Origin: Corynebacterium freneyi
GTDB taxonomy: Bacteria > Actinomycetota > Actinomycetes > Mycobacteriales > Mycobacteriaceae
Reading direction: 5' to 3'
Assembly: GCF_030408835.1 (NCBI RefSeq)
Contig: NZ_CP047357.1
Location: 1,984,001-2,048,000, forward strand
Length of the DNA: 64,000 bases
The notes beneath the pieces are model-generated. The model did not search any database. It was not told the DNA's origin and worked only from the letters and a program-made list of their open reading frames with translations. The translations under genes were made by a program, and so were the position numbers. Each line of letters begins with the position of its first letter. The first letter of the stretch is position 1. Positions 7,721 through 16,541 of the stretch are shown here, in pieces.

Positions 7721-8463
7721 CGCTTGTTCGCCTCGTCGGCGGCGTTGAGGGTCACCGGCCGGACGAGCCACGCGCTGCACTCGGGGCAGGTGACTACCTC
7801 TTCCGCCGGCAGCGTTTCGAAGTTGCGCATCGTCGACGCGTCGAGCTCCATGTAGCAGCTCAGGCACGTGCGGCCGTCGAGTCGGGCGACGCCGATGCCG
7901 GTTTCGGCGGTGATCTTGTCGTAGCGCGACAACAGCTTCGCGTCGACGGTGCCGCGCAGTTCCTCCATGCGGCGCTTCAGGCCGTCGACCTGCGCCTGCA
8001 TGTCCCGATCGACGTCGGCGACGCGCTTCTCGGCCAGGCGGATGCGGTCCTCCAGCTCATCGGAGTCCGCGCCGACGTTGATCTCGTGGGCGTCGCGGAT
8101 GTCGCGGACGTCGGCGATGTGGTGTTCGAGCTCTTCTCGGCGACGGCGCGTCGAGGCGAGGTCGTGCTCCAGGTCGCGGCGCACCTCGGCGTCTTCGGCG
8201 TGGTCGAGGCTGCGGCGATCTTCGTCTTCGCGGCGGCGCAGCTTGTCCAGGTCGGATTCGAGCTTCTTCACGTCGACGCCCAGATCCCGCGCCGACAGAC
8301 GCGATCGGGCGGTGCTGGTGCGCAGTGCGGCGCGTTCCGCCAGCAGCGACGTCAGCTCCGCCCGCTCCGGCGAGGACTGGCGGCGTGCCTCGAGCCCGTC
8401 CATGCGCGCCTGCGCCTCGGACAGCTCCAGGATGGTCACCTGGGTGACGGGGTCGAGTTTCAT
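7717..8463 (-). CDS. C4 zinc-ribbon, coiled-coil protein (CT398/Rv2229c-like)
   Basis: ATG 8463 overlaps the NIF3 stop by ATGA and gives 248 residues. Residues 10-190 are charged heptad-rich coiled coil. The C-terminus holds CLSC and CPEC pairs, a four-cysteine zinc ribbon. Members of this family are near-universal in actinobacteria and are almost always found between NIF3 and the RNase H/phosphatase gene, as here. Their function is not established; a nucleic-acid or protein scaffold role is usually suggested. Confidence 0.85.
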   Translation of the reverse strand: MKLDPVTQVTILELSEAQARMDGLEARRQSSPERAELTSLLAERAALRTSTARSRLSARDLGVDVKKLESDLDKLRRREDEDRRSLDHAEDAEVRRDLEHDLASTRRRREELEHHIADVRDIRDAHEINVGADSDELEDRIRLAEKRVADVDRDMQAQVDGLKRRMEELRGTVDAKLLSRYDKITAETGIGVARLDGRTCLSCYMELDASTMRNFETLPAEEVVTCPECSAWLVRPVTLNAADEANKR

Positions 8464-9623
8464 CGGTTCTCCTCGGTGGTGTCGGTGTTGTGGCCGGCGG
8501 CGGCGACGGTCCAAGGGTCGGTGCGGATGTCCAGGACCTCCGTCTCGACGCCCAACGCATCGCCCAACAGGTCCGCGGCCTGGCCGCACCACGGGAACTC
8601 GCTGGCCCAGTGGGCGGTGTCGACGATGCAGGGCCCGCCCTCGCGCAACGCCTCGTCGACCGGGTGATGACGCAGGTCGGAGGTGACGAACGCATCCACG
8701 CCCAGCTTGCGCGCGACGTTCAGGAAAGAATCGCCCGACCCGGAGGCCACCGCCACGCGGCGGATGATCCGCTCCGGGTCACCCGCCCCGCGCACGCCCC
8801 ACTCGGTGGCGGGCAGACGCTCGCCGACCCGGGCGACGAAATCCTTGAACGGCATCGGCTCATCGAGATCGCCGACCCGGCCGATGCCGAACGCGGCCTC
8901 CGGGTCGAGATCGCCGACGAGCGACTCCAGGACGTCGAAGCTCGGCTCCTCATACGGGTGCGCCTCCACCAGGGCGGCATGCACCCTCGACCGCAGCGAC
9001 GGCTCGGCGACGAACTCGATGCGCAGCTCCTCGACATGTTCGACCCGGCCCCGCTCGCCGAGGAACGGGTCGGCGTCATCGCCCGGGCGGAACTGGCCGC
9101 GGCCGGAAAGCTCGTACGCGCACGCTTCGTAATCCCCGACCGAACCGGCGCCGGCGGCGAACACCGCCTCCTTCACCGCCTCGGCATGCGACCCCGGCAC
9201 CCGCACCACCCAGGCATCGAGATGCCGCCCCGGCTTCGGCGCCAACGGGGCACCCGGGTGCACTCCCAGCAGCTCGGCGAGGCGGTCGTTGACGCCCGGC
9301 CGCGCCGAATCGGCGTTGGTGTGCGCCGCGAACAACGCCACCCCACCGCGAATGAGCTTGTGCAGGATCCGCCCCTTCGGCGTGTCCGCCGCCACCGACG
9401 ACACCCCGCGCAGCAACAGCGGATGGTGGACGACGAGCATCTGCGCACCCGACGCAAGCGCCGCATCGGCCACCGCGTCGGTGCAGTCGAGGGCCACCGC
9501 CACCCGCGACACCGGCTCGTCGGGGTCGCCGCAGATCAACCCGACCTTGTCCCACTCCTCCGCCAGCTCGGGCGGGTAGGCGGCGTCGAGAACTCGGCGC
9601 ACGTCGGCGACGGTCACGTTCAT
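8460..9623 (-). CDS. NIF3-like dinuclear metal-centre protein (GTP cyclohydrolase I type 2 homologue)
   Basis: The 387-residue product has the NIF3/YbgI layout. An N-terminal half contains LVVHHPLLLRG and LFAAHTNADSA, with His and Asp metal ligands. A central inserted PII/CutA-like domain includes VEAHPYEEPSFDV. A C-terminal half contains VTSDLRHHPVDEAL and IVDTAHWASE. NIF3 proteins form toroid hexamers with a dinuclear metal site; the biochemical role is still unclear. It is the first gene of a three-gene run coupled by ATGA overlaps and follows cobC on the same strand after about 110 bp. Confidence 0.88.
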   Translation of the reverse strand: MNVTVADVRRVLDAAYPPELAEEWDKVGLICGDPDEPVSRVAVALDCTDAVADAALASGAQMLVVHHPLLLRGVSSVAADTPKGRILHKLIRGGVALFAAHTNADSARPGVNDRLAELLGVHPGAPLAPKPGRHLDAWVVRVPGSHAEAVKEAVFAAGAGSVGDYEACAYELSGRGQFRPGDDADPFLGERGRVEHVEELRIEFVAEPSLRSRVHAALVEAHPYEEPSFDVLESLVGDLDPEAAFGIGRVGDLDEPMPFKDFVARVGERLPATEWGVRGAGDPERIIRRVAVASGSGDSFLNVARKLGVDAFVTSDLRHHPVDEALREGGPCIVDTAHWASEFPWCGQAADLLGDALGVETEVLDIRTDPWTVAAAGHNTDTTEENR

Positions 9624-9736
9624 CTGCGTTTCCTCTCGGGTCGAATCGTCGGTCGGGCGGGCCGCGCGGCGGGCGCCGGGGCCCGAGTCACATCAGTTGC
9701 TCCACCGGAGCCGAGGCGGGCGCCCCGGCCCCCTCA

Positions 9737-10846
9737 TCATCGTTCACGTTGCAGGGCGGCGATGCGGGTGACCTCCCCCACCAGTGTGCCGACGTCGGCC
9801 GGACCACGCACCGCCAACCGCCACCGCGACGTCCCCAACCCCGGGAACGTGTCGCAGCGGCGCACCGCCACTCCCCGATTCGCCAGGGCCAGCCGCACCG
9901 CCTCCGGGTCGGCCACCGGTGGCCTGGCCAGCAGAAACGGCCCCGCGGCCGGCTCGACCTCCCAGCCGGCGTCGTCAAGCACCGCCACCATCAATTCCCG
10001 CTCCCGCGCAACGTCGGCGCGCTCGAGCTGCAACGGCCGGCCCATCCCATGCTCGGCCACCAACCGCATCGCATGCAGCTGCAACGTGCCCACCGGCCAC
10101 GCCGGACGACGCCGCGCCAACGCCGCCAGCACCTCCGGCGCACCCAATGCATACCCGCAGCGCAACCCCGCCAACGCCCACGTCTTGGTCAAACTGCGGA
10201 ACACCAGCAACCCGGGATCGCGCACCGACGCGACCTCGCAAGCCTCCCCGGCATCCTCGGCGACGACGTCCATGAACGCCTCGTCGACCACCACGACCCG
10301 GCCCGGCGCGCGCAGGGCCAAAATGTCCTCGCGCGAATGGAGCACCGACGTCGGATTCGTCGGATTGCCCACCACCACCAGATCGGCGTCGTCGGGCACC
10401 GCAACCGAACCATCGCGCACCTGCCCCAGATCCCACGGGGGGCGCAGAATCACCCGGTCGACGTCGATGCCCGCCGCCCGCATCACCGCATCCGGCTCCG
10501 TGAACTGCGGATGGATCACCGCCGGACGCTCGCAGATGTCCGGCAACAGCGCGAACCCCTCGGCCACGCCCGCCAGCAACAGGACCTCATCCTCCCGCCG
10601 CCCGTGCCGCCGCGCGATGAGCTTGCGCACCCGCCGATCCAGCATCGGATCCGGGTAGGCGGACAAATCGTTGAGGTGGCTGCCGAGGGCGTCGAGAAGC
10701 CACCGCGGCGTCGCCCCACGCACGTTGACCGCGAAATCCACCAGCGCCCCCCGCGCCGCCACATCGCCGTGGTAACTCACGTCGCCGGTGAACTCGGCCC
10801 CGACGGAGACCGCCGCAGCGTCATCCCCCGTGTTGCCCATCATCAT
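9737..10846 (-). CDS. cobC: CobC/threonine-phosphate decarboxylase-like PLP aminotransferase
   Basis: This is a fold-type I aminotransferase of about 369 residues. Conserved features are VGNPTNPTS (N-P substrate loop), VVVDEAFMDV (Asp contacting the PLP nitrogen) and FRSLTKTWALAGLRCGYALG with the Schiff-base Lys. Homologues in the same position (Rv2231c) are called CobC and act in the lower part of the cobalamin pathway, or as histidinol-phosphate aminotransferase-like enzymes. A cobD-like gene lies 4 kb away. The start is uncertain: three adjacent ATG codons (10840, 10843, 10846) and a GTG at 10855 compete without a clear ribosome site. It diverges from ptkA. Confidence 0.8.
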   Translation of the reverse strand: MMMGNTGDDAAAVSVGAEFTGDVSYHGDVAARGALVDFAVNVRGATPRWLLDALGSHLNDLSAYPDPMLDRRVRKLIARRHGRREDEVLLLAGVAEGFALLPDICERPAVIHPQFTEPDAVMRAAGIDVDRVILRPPWDLGQVRDGSVAVPDDADLVVVGNPTNPTSVLHSREDILALRAPGRVVVVDEAFMDVVAEDAGEACEVASVRDPGLLVFRSLTKTWALAGLRCGYALGAPEVLAALARRRPAWPVGTLQLHAMRLVAEHGMGRPLQLERADVARERELMVAVLDDAGWEVEPAAGPFLLARPPVADPEAVRLALANRGVAVRRCDTFPGLGTSRWRLAVRGPADVGTLVGEVTRIAALQRER

Positions 10847-10910
10847 GTTGTTCACATTGCCACACCGCCCGGATCGCCGACCACGGGTCGCGGCCCCCAT
10901 ACTGGATGGC

Positions 10911-11642
10911 ATGGCCCCCACCTTGCTCATCGACGTCGACGGCACCATCAGCGATTCCCTCGCGGGCATCCAGGCGAGCTTCCGCACCGCGATGGAGGCG
11001 GTCGACCACCCGATCCCCGACAACACGTTCATGTCCACCCTCGCCGGCCCGCCGATGCGGGATTCGATGGCGAAGATCGGACTGTCCGGCGACCGCCTCG
11101 ACGCCGCGATGCGCGCCTACCGTGCCGCGCAAACCGACGGCGGGTGGGCGGACACCAGGATGTTCCCGGGCTGGGTCGAGCTTCTCGACGGCTGGCGCGC
11201 CGACGGCATCCGCCTGGCGACGGCCACCTCGAAGGGAGGGCACTTCGCCCGGAAGGTGCTGGCGGAGTTCGGGATCCTCGGCCGTTTCGACTTCATCGGC
11301 GCCGCCGACGACGGCGGGGACCGCCACCACAAGGACGACGTCATCGAACACACCCTGCGCGTGCTGGGGCTGCCCGCCGTGCGCCGCGACATCGACGGCG
11401 ATGGCGGGGACTCCGGGGATGACGGCAATGGTGGCAATGGCGGCAATGGCGGGAACGCCCTGCCCGGCGTCGTGATGATCGGCGACCGCATCCACGACGT
11501 CGAGGGCGCCCGACGCTTCGGCGTGCCGGCGATCCTCGTCGGCTGGGGCTACGGACCCGACGACGAACGCGACCGCGCCGACGCCGTCGCGCACACGCCC
11601 GACCAGCTAGACCGCATGGCCCGGGAGATGCTCGGGCTCTGA
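10911..11642 (+). CDS. ptkA: HAD-family hydrolase, PtkA-like
   Basis: The 243-residue product has the HAD motifs: LLIDVDGTISDS (Asp nucleophile and acid), TATSKGG (motif II), a Lys in HHKDDV, and MIGDRIHDVEGA (motif IV). Its place before a low-molecular-weight tyrosine phosphatase matches M. tuberculosis ptkA-ptpA (Rv2232-Rv2234), where PtkA is reported to phosphorylate PtpA. Here I would only claim a phosphoglycolate-phosphatase-like HAD protein with conserved synteny. A Gly/Asp/Asn-rich insert, including G-N-G-G-N-G-G-N-G-G, lies at about residues 164-182, just before motif IV. Confidence 0.78.
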   Translation: MAPTLLIDVDGTISDSLAGIQASFRTAMEAVDHPIPDNTFMSTLAGPPMRDSMAKIGLSGDRLDAAMRAYRAAQTDGGWADTRMFPGWVELLDGWRADGIRLATATSKGGHFARKVLAEFGILGRFDFIGAADDGGDRHHKDDVIEHTLRVLGLPAVRRDIDGDGGDSGDDGNGGNGGNGGNALPGVVMIGDRIHDVEGARRFGVPAILVGWGYGPDDERDRADAVAHTPDQLDRMAREMLGL

Positions 11643-11899
11643 CGAGCCCGCCCGGACGCGGGCGCGGGAGCGGTCGCGGGTGAGGCAACGAGCTCGAGCG
11701 CATGCTCGTGTAGGGACTCAGCGCGACTCCGGACACCGGCCGCCGCACCGGACACCGCACGCCCCAATTTCTCCGGCCGATGCGAAATTGGCCCCGGCGG
11801 CGCAGGCGATATACCTTGTCATTCGGAAAAATTCACGCCCGCGCGACGGACCCGACCGGCCCCTCATGCGCGGGGCGTCCCCGGCACCGAGGAGAACCC

Positions 11900-12403
11900 A
11901 TGTCCGCGCCTGGCCGCACCGAATCCGTCTACGTCGTCTTCGTGTGCAGCGGCAACATCTGCCGTTCCCCGATGGCGGAGATCATCGTCCGCGAAGCCGT
12001 CGAAGAAGCCGGCCTCGCCGACGACGTCCTCCTGGCCTCCTGCGGCATCGGCGCCTGGCACGTCGGCCAGCCCGCCGATTCCCGCGCCCGGGCGGAACTG
12101 GAAAACTCCGGCCGCGACTCCACGCACGTCGCCGCGCAGCTCGGCGCCGAACACGTCGACGCGACCCTGTACATCGCCATGGACAACGGCCACGTGTCGC
12201 AGCTCGTCGCCCGCGGCATCCCCGCCGAGAAGATCCGCCTGATGCGCTCCTTCGACCCGAACTCGCCCGCCGACGCCGACGTCGCCGACCCGTACTACGG
12301 CGATCTGTCCGGATTCACCCGCACCCGCCGCGAAATCGAGGCCGCCACCCCGGGGCTCATCGCCACCATCCGCGACATCCTCGAAGACTCCTCGACCCGC
12401 TGA
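11900..12403 (+). CDS. ptpA: Low-molecular-weight protein tyrosine phosphatase
   Basis: ATG 11900 has a GAGGAG site six bases upstream. The 167-residue product starts with the P-loop VFVCSGNICRSPMAE (C16-x5-R22, the catalytic Cys and Arg). It ends with the general-acid loop VADPYYGD, whose Asp is followed by Pro and two Tyr as in the family. It removes phosphate from tyrosine on proteins. The neighbouring HAD gene upstream matches its mycobacterial partner PtkA. The two genes are 257 bp apart, so separate promoters are possible. Confidence 0.92.
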   Translation: MSAPGRTESVYVVFVCSGNICRSPMAEIIVREAVEEAGLADDVLLASCGIGAWHVGQPADSRARAELENSGRDSTHVAAQLGAEHVDATLYIAMDNGHVSQLVARGIPAEKIRLMRSFDPNSPADADVADPYYGDLSGFTRTRREIEAATPGLIATIRDILEDSSTR

Positions 12404-12506
12404 CCGCTGACCGCAGGCTCGCACCGCCACGCCCCCACCGGGTGCCGCTGACCGAGCGTCGACCGGCGTCCACGGTGAACGGCCGGGGCGGTGGCCGTCG
12501 TGAAGC

Positions 12507-13100
12507 CTACAATTCCTTCAACTCGATGCGCTCGCGGTTCTTCCGCCGGGGATCCTTGCCGCCGAGGCCGCGCACGCGGAACGTCCAGATCTTGTTGATG
12601 ACGAAGTTCGCCGGCGTGCCCAACAACACGCCGATGAGGTTCGCCCAGTAGAACTTCGTGCGCAGCCCGCTGGAATCGTCGAAGATGTGGTCCGGCAGGG
12701 CCAGCGGCGACGTCGGGTTGGTCAGCAGCGTGATGGTGACCAGGCTGACGATCAGCCCCGACAGGCCCGCCAGCAGGAACGGCCCGAACTGGCGGAACCA
12801 ATTCGGCCGGTTATCCACCCGGAACGTCCACGAACGGTTGAGCTGGAAGTTCCATACGTTGGCGATGAGGAACGCCAACGTCGCGTACACGTGCGACCAC
12901 CGGATGTTCCACCGGGTGCCCAGCAGGTTGGCGAACACCTCGTGCTCGTTGACGCCCCACTCCAGGCCGATCTTGCGCGCCATGATCGCCACCACGGTAT
13001 TGACCAGGACACCGGTGCCGCCGACCATGCCGAACTTCAGGAATTGGCGGAACACCGCGCCATAACGCGAACGCGTCGATGCTTTTGCGACTGTGGACAC
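12507..13100 (-). CDS. GtrA-family membrane protein
   Basis: I start at GTG 13100 because GGAAGG precedes it by five bases; an ATG at 13124 is the alternative. The product of about 197 residues has four membrane segments and the GtrA signatures FLKFGMVGGTGVLVN, ANVWNFQLNRSWTF and ANFVINKIWTFRV. GtrA proteins are thought to assist transfer of polyprenyl-linked sugars across the membrane for cell-wall polysaccharide modification. It diverges from the SURF1 gene and is not part of a visible glycan cluster. The tail is strongly basic (KDPRRKNRERIELKEL). Confidence 0.85.
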   Translation of the reverse strand: MSTVAKASTRSRYGAVFRQFLKFGMVGGTGVLVNTVVAIMARKIGLEWGVNEHEVFANLLGTRWNIRWSHVYATLAFLIANVWNFQLNRSWTFRVDNRPNWFRQFGPFLLAGLSGLIVSLVTITLLTNPTSPLALPDHIFDDSSGLRTKFYWANLIGVLLGTPANFVINKIWTFRVRGLGGKDPRRKNRERIELKEL

Positions 13101-13324
13101 GGGCACCTTCCGGCGGCTGGGCAAACGGGCCCGGGTTTCGGGCTGAGCGACGATTCTACTCCACCGCCGCAGTGCTCCGCCGCAACGCTCCGCCGCAGCC
13201 GACGGCGCCGCGCCGGTCGTTTTTCACGCCCACCGCCGACCAACCACCGACCACGCCCCGACCGCCGCCACCATCCCCCCGCCCGTATCCGGGGCGATCC
13301 GAGCTAGTGAGTAAGGTGGGCGGC

Positions 13325-14407
13325 GTGACATCCCGAATCCGCCAGTTCCTGACCCCCGGCTGGGTGCTCACCGCCGTGGTCTGCGTCGCGTTCGCCTATC
13401 TCGCGTTCACGGTGCTCGCTCCGTGGCAGCTCGGGAAGAACAAGGCCACGCAGGAGCGCAACGACCAGCTGCGCCACGCCTTCGAGGTCGATCCCGTGGA
13501 CGCCTCGGAGCTGTTCCCCGCCGACGGGGAGCTGGCGGAGGGCACGGAGTGGCGGCGGGTCACCGCGCAGGGCGAGTTCCTGCCGGATTCGGAGGTCCTG
13601 CTGCGCAATCGGCCGGTCGACGGCACGCCGGCGACGCACGCACTGACCGCCTTCCGCGCCGATGACGGAACGATTTACCTGGTCAACCGCGGTTTCGAAA
13701 CCCCGCCGGATGGCGGCGTCCCGGACATGGAGGCCGCACCGTCGGGTGAGGTGACCATTCTGGGCTACGCCCGCCGCGGCGAAATGACCCCGGAGCGCCC
13801 GCCCCTGGAGGGCGGCGAGGGCGAGCCGACGCAGGTCTACGGCATCGACACCGACCAGGTCGGCGAGATCATGGACGTGGATTTGCACCCCGATTACATC
13901 CAGCTCGCCGAGGATCAACCGGGCAGCCTGCGCGCCATTCCGCTGCCGACGCTGGAAAGCGGCCCGTACCTGGCGTACGGCATCCAGTGGATTTTCTTCG
14001 GCATCATGGCCCCGGGCGCCCTGATCTGGTTCATCTTCGCGGAGGCCCGGGAACGTCGCCGGGACCGGGAGGAGCAGGAGGCCGTCCTGCGTTCCTCGCG
14101 TGACGACGAGCCTGCCGCCGCATCCCCCGCCGCGGAGTCGGCGACGGCCCCGTCCGCCACGGCGGGTGGCGATGACGTGGACGTCGTCAAGCCAGAAACG
14201 CACGAGGCACGCGATGCGCGTGCGGACCGCGACGGCGGTGAGACCGACGCCGGGCGCGAGAAGAAGGCAGAGCCCGCTGCGGCGGCCGCCACGGCGGAAG
14301 CCGACGCGCAGGCTGAACGTGCGCGCCGACTGGCTGCGCGCTACGGCGACTCCGGGCACAAGGGACGGCGCCGCAAGGGCCACGGGCTCGACGACGAACG
14401 GTTCTAG
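13325..14407 (+). CDS. SURF1-family cytochrome oxidase assembly protein
   Basis: GTG 13325 follows a TAAGGTGGG site, giving 360 residues. TM1 covers residues 13-32 and is followed by the SURF1 mark WQLGKN. A periplasmic loop carries RVTAQGEFLPDSEVLLRNRP, a conserved SURF1 block. TM2 covers about 218-239. SURF1 helps insert heme a3 into the aa3 oxidase. Beyond TM2 there is a tail of some 120 residues, rich in Ala, Asp, Glu and Arg, that typical SURF1 proteins lack. It ends in a basic RRKGHGLDDERF. Position next to cobD and ptpA matches Rv2235. Confidence 0.87.
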   Translation: MTSRIRQFLTPGWVLTAVVCVAFAYLAFTVLAPWQLGKNKATQERNDQLRHAFEVDPVDASELFPADGELAEGTEWRRVTAQGEFLPDSEVLLRNRPVDGTPATHALTAFRADDGTIYLVNRGFETPPDGGVPDMEAAPSGEVTILGYARRGEMTPERPPLEGGEGEPTQVYGIDTDQVGEIMDVDLHPDYIQLAEDQPGSLRAIPLPTLESGPYLAYGIQWIFFGIMAPGALIWFIFAEARERRRDREEQEAVLRSSRDDEPAAASPAAESATAPSATAGGDDVDVVKPETHEARDARADRDGGETDAGREKKAEPAAAAATAEADAQAERARRLAARYGDSGHKGRRRKGHGLDDERF

Positions 14408-14473
14408 ACGCGAGGGCGCGTCACCACGCCGGGCGAGTCAACACCGCCACCGCAACGCGAGTGCGCCACCCCG

Positions 14474-15409
14474 TCACCGCGACGCGAACGCCACAGCGAG
14501 CAGACCGCCGACGCACATCGCGGCGGTGATGTCCTGCACGCGACGGGTGAGGGTCACCGCGCGGCGGACGTCGGCGACCGTCGGGGAATCCCCGCGGCCG
14601 AGAACCGCGCGCTCCTCCACGCCGCCCTCGTACGCGGTGGCGCCGCCGAGCCGCACGCCCAATGCGCCGGCCGCCGTGGCCTCGGGAACCCCGGCGTTAG
14701 GGCTCGGATGGCCGGGGGCGTCCTCGCGCCACGCCCGCCACGCCCCCGCGCGGTCCGGGCCCGCGATAACCGTGGCCACGCCCGTCAGCCGGGCCGGCAC
14801 CCAATTGACCACGTCGTCGAACTTCGCCGACGCCCACCCGAAATTCCGCCACTTCTCGGTGCGGTAGCCGACCATCGCGTCGAGGGTGTTGCCGCACCGG
14901 TGCGCCACGACGCCGGGGGCTCCGAACACCGCGCCCCACAGCAGCGTGCCCGACACCGCGTCGGAGGTGTTTTCCGACAGCGATTCCACCGTCGCCCGGG
15001 CCACGCCGTCGAGGTCGAGCCGCGCGGGGTCGCGAGAGCACAGCCACGGCACCAACTCCCGGGAGGCGGCGAGGTCTTCGGCCTCGAGACGGTCGGCCAT
15101 GCGCTCGCCGGTGCGGGCCAGCGTCGTGCCGCCGAGCGACGCCCACGCCACCGCGGCGAGCGCTACATTCGGAAATCGGCGGGCGGCGACGGTGGCGGCG
15201 ACGGTCGGCACCGCGACCAGCACCGCCGCGTACGCCGCTCCCCGGGGCTTCGAATCGGCCCACATCCGCTTTTCCAAACGGTCGGCGGCGGTGCCGAACC
15301 AGGCGACCGGATGGTGGCGCACCGGGTCACCGAAGATCCGGTCGGCGACGATGCCCGCCGTCAGCGCCGCGGCCCGGCCCACCATGCGTCGCCGGCGGGT
15401 GGTGGTCAT
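14474..15409 (-). CDS. cobD: Cobalamin biosynthesis protein CobD/CbiB
   Basis: The 311-residue membrane protein carries DRIFGDPVRHHPVAWFG and SLSENTSDAVSGTLLWGAVFGAPGVVAHRCGNTLDAMVGYR, both diagnostic of CobD/CbiB. The enzyme attaches aminopropanol (or its phosphate) to adenosyl-cobyric acid, giving adenosylcobinamide. The rest of the corrin-ring pathway is not in this window; the cobC-like gene is the only other cobalamin candidate. The gene order SURF1-cobD with convergent ends matches the M. tuberculosis layout. Confidence 0.9.
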   Translation of the reverse strand: MTTTRRRRMVGRAAALTAGIVADRIFGDPVRHHPVAWFGTAADRLEKRMWADSKPRGAAYAAVLVAVPTVAATVAARRFPNVALAAVAWASLGGTTLARTGERMADRLEAEDLAASRELVPWLCSRDPARLDLDGVARATVESLSENTSDAVSGTLLWGAVFGAPGVVAHRCGNTLDAMVGYRTEKWRNFGWASAKFDDVVNWVPARLTGVATVIAGPDRAGAWRAWREDAPGHPSPNAGVPEATAAGALGVRLGGATAYEGGVEERAVLGRGDSPTVADVRRAVTLTRRVQDITAAMCVGGLLAVAFASR

Positions 15410-15452
15410 GTGGGCTCCTCAATTGGGGCGGGGCAATCGTGGCGGGGCACGA

Positions 15453-15487
15453 AAACCCCGTCCCGGTGACGGTCCGGAAACGGGGTT
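15453..15487 (-). terminator. Terminator after tRNA-Val
   Basis: On the minus strand AACCCCGT (15480-15487 side) pairs with ACGGGGTT, with a nested CCGG stem, and is followed by TTTTCG. It lies 29 bases downstream of the tRNA 3' end. Confidence 0.65.
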
Positions 15488-15515
15488 GTCCCGCCATCGT
15501 CGGCGGTGAATCGAG

Positions 15516-15587
15516 TGCGGCGAGAGGGTTTCGAACCCCCGACCGCTGGTGTGTAAAACCAGAGCTCTACCACTGAGCTATCGCCGC
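15516..15587 (-). tRNA. tRNA-Val (anticodon TAC)
   Basis: The 72-nt cloverleaf has a 7-bp acceptor (GCGGCGA/TCGCCGC), D arm GCTC-GAGC, anticodon stem CTGGT/ACCAG around the loop TTTACAC, and T loop TTCGAAA with stem GGGGG/CCCTC (one G-T pair). The anticodon is TAC. The 3' CCA is not encoded. Confidence 0.95.
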
Positions 15588-15748
15588 TGATGTCGCGTGG
15601 GCGACGTCGCGGAAAACGGTAACACACCCGGTGACTCGGCCGACCTTCGGGCCGACCGGGCATCGGTCGGGGCATCGGCCAGCCGGTGGGGTCGCCGAAA
15701 ACGGCCATCGCCGCAGGACGGGCCCCAAGGGCGACGCTGCGCCTCGCG

Positions 15749-16168
15749 CTACTGGCGCTTGACGCCACGCTGAACCAGGCAGTTGGCCTGCCACTGGCCC
15801 AGGCGGATCGCGGAGGTGCCGGTCAGGCCCGCCAGCTGCGCGGACTCGTCGATGAGGCCCGGGTCCACGAAGCCGGGGCGGCCGGCGCCGGGGGTCAGCA
15901 GCCAGATGCGGCCGTTTTCGTCCATCGGGCGGGCGGCGTCGACCAGGCCATCGACCAGGTCGCCGTCTTCCTCGCGCCACCACAACAGCACGACGTCGAC
16001 GACCTCATCGGTGTCTTCGTCGAGCAGGTCCTCGCCGAGGAACTCCTCGATCGACTCGCTGATGGCGGTGTCGCAGTCTTCGTCCCAACCGACTTCCTGA
16101 ACCCGCCGACCCTTTTCGATGCCGAGCGAATCCGCATAATCCCGCGCAGCGCCAGTGGCGTCGCCCAC
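15749..16168 (-). CDS. DUF3052 family protein
   Basis: I start at GTG 16168 after a GGAGG site, giving about 139 residues that begin VGDATGAARDYADSLGI, the usual DUF3052 N-terminus. The middle is strongly acidic (SIEEFLGEDLLDEDTDEVVDVV) and the C-terminus is SAIRLGQWQANCLVQRG. Actinobacterial DUF3052 proteins are conserved next to aceE (Rv2239c-like position) but have no assigned function. It diverges from aceE. Confidence 0.82.
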   Translation of the reverse strand: MGDATGAARDYADSLGIEKGRRVQEVGWDEDCDTAISESIEEFLGEDLLDEDTDEVVDVVLLWWREEDGDLVDGLVDAARPMDENGRIWLLTPGAGRPGFVDPGLIDESAQLAGLTGTSAIRLGQWQANCLVQRGVKRQ

Positions 16169-16541
16169 TTCTCCGATCCTCCAAAATCTCGTGAGTGCCG
16201 CGGGTCCCGTCATAGACCCGCGTTGCTTTCTCCGGGGAGTTTACCGCCCCGGGGGGCCTTGTACAGGGATCGGGGTCCGGGAGCTTGACGACGACCCCGC
16301 CGAATCGCCCCCGCCCACACCGCGGATCAGCGCCGCAGTCACGCCCGACCATGAGGTGTAACGCCGTTTCCGGCCCACCGGACCGGTGGCGACGAGGTGG
16401 GCGTCGTCACGCACGAAGACGGCGGAAATCGACCCAAACGCGAATCCGGAAACGGAAGTAGAGTGTTGAGGAAAACGACTCGGGCACCGACCGCCCCATC
16501 ATCACGGGGGCCGATCGCCCCAACGATCCGGGAGGAACCAC
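16169..16541. other. Divergent promoter region between DUF3052 and aceE
   Basis: No gene is visible. It contains one copy of the recurrent 11-mer (GCTTGACGACG, 16283-16293) and a TAGAGT hexamer at 16459-16464 that could be an aceE -10 box. GGGAGGAACC before ATG 16542 is a good ribosome site. I see no recognisable regulator site. Confidence 0.4.

Noticed and set aside
6455..7855. A 466-codon plus-strand frame over rnpB and the phosphatase
   Set aside because: Its first part is the complement of RNase P RNA and the rest is antisense to the phosphatase and zinc-ribbon genes.
8490..10658. A 722-codon plus-strand frame
   Set aside because: Antisense of NIF3 and cobC, both of which have clear catalytic motifs on the minus strand.
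11643..11899. A cobalamin riboswitch between ptkA and ptpA, suggested by nearby cob genes
   Set aside because: I could not find the B12-box or the other conserved aptamer blocks, and the downstream gene is a phosphatase.
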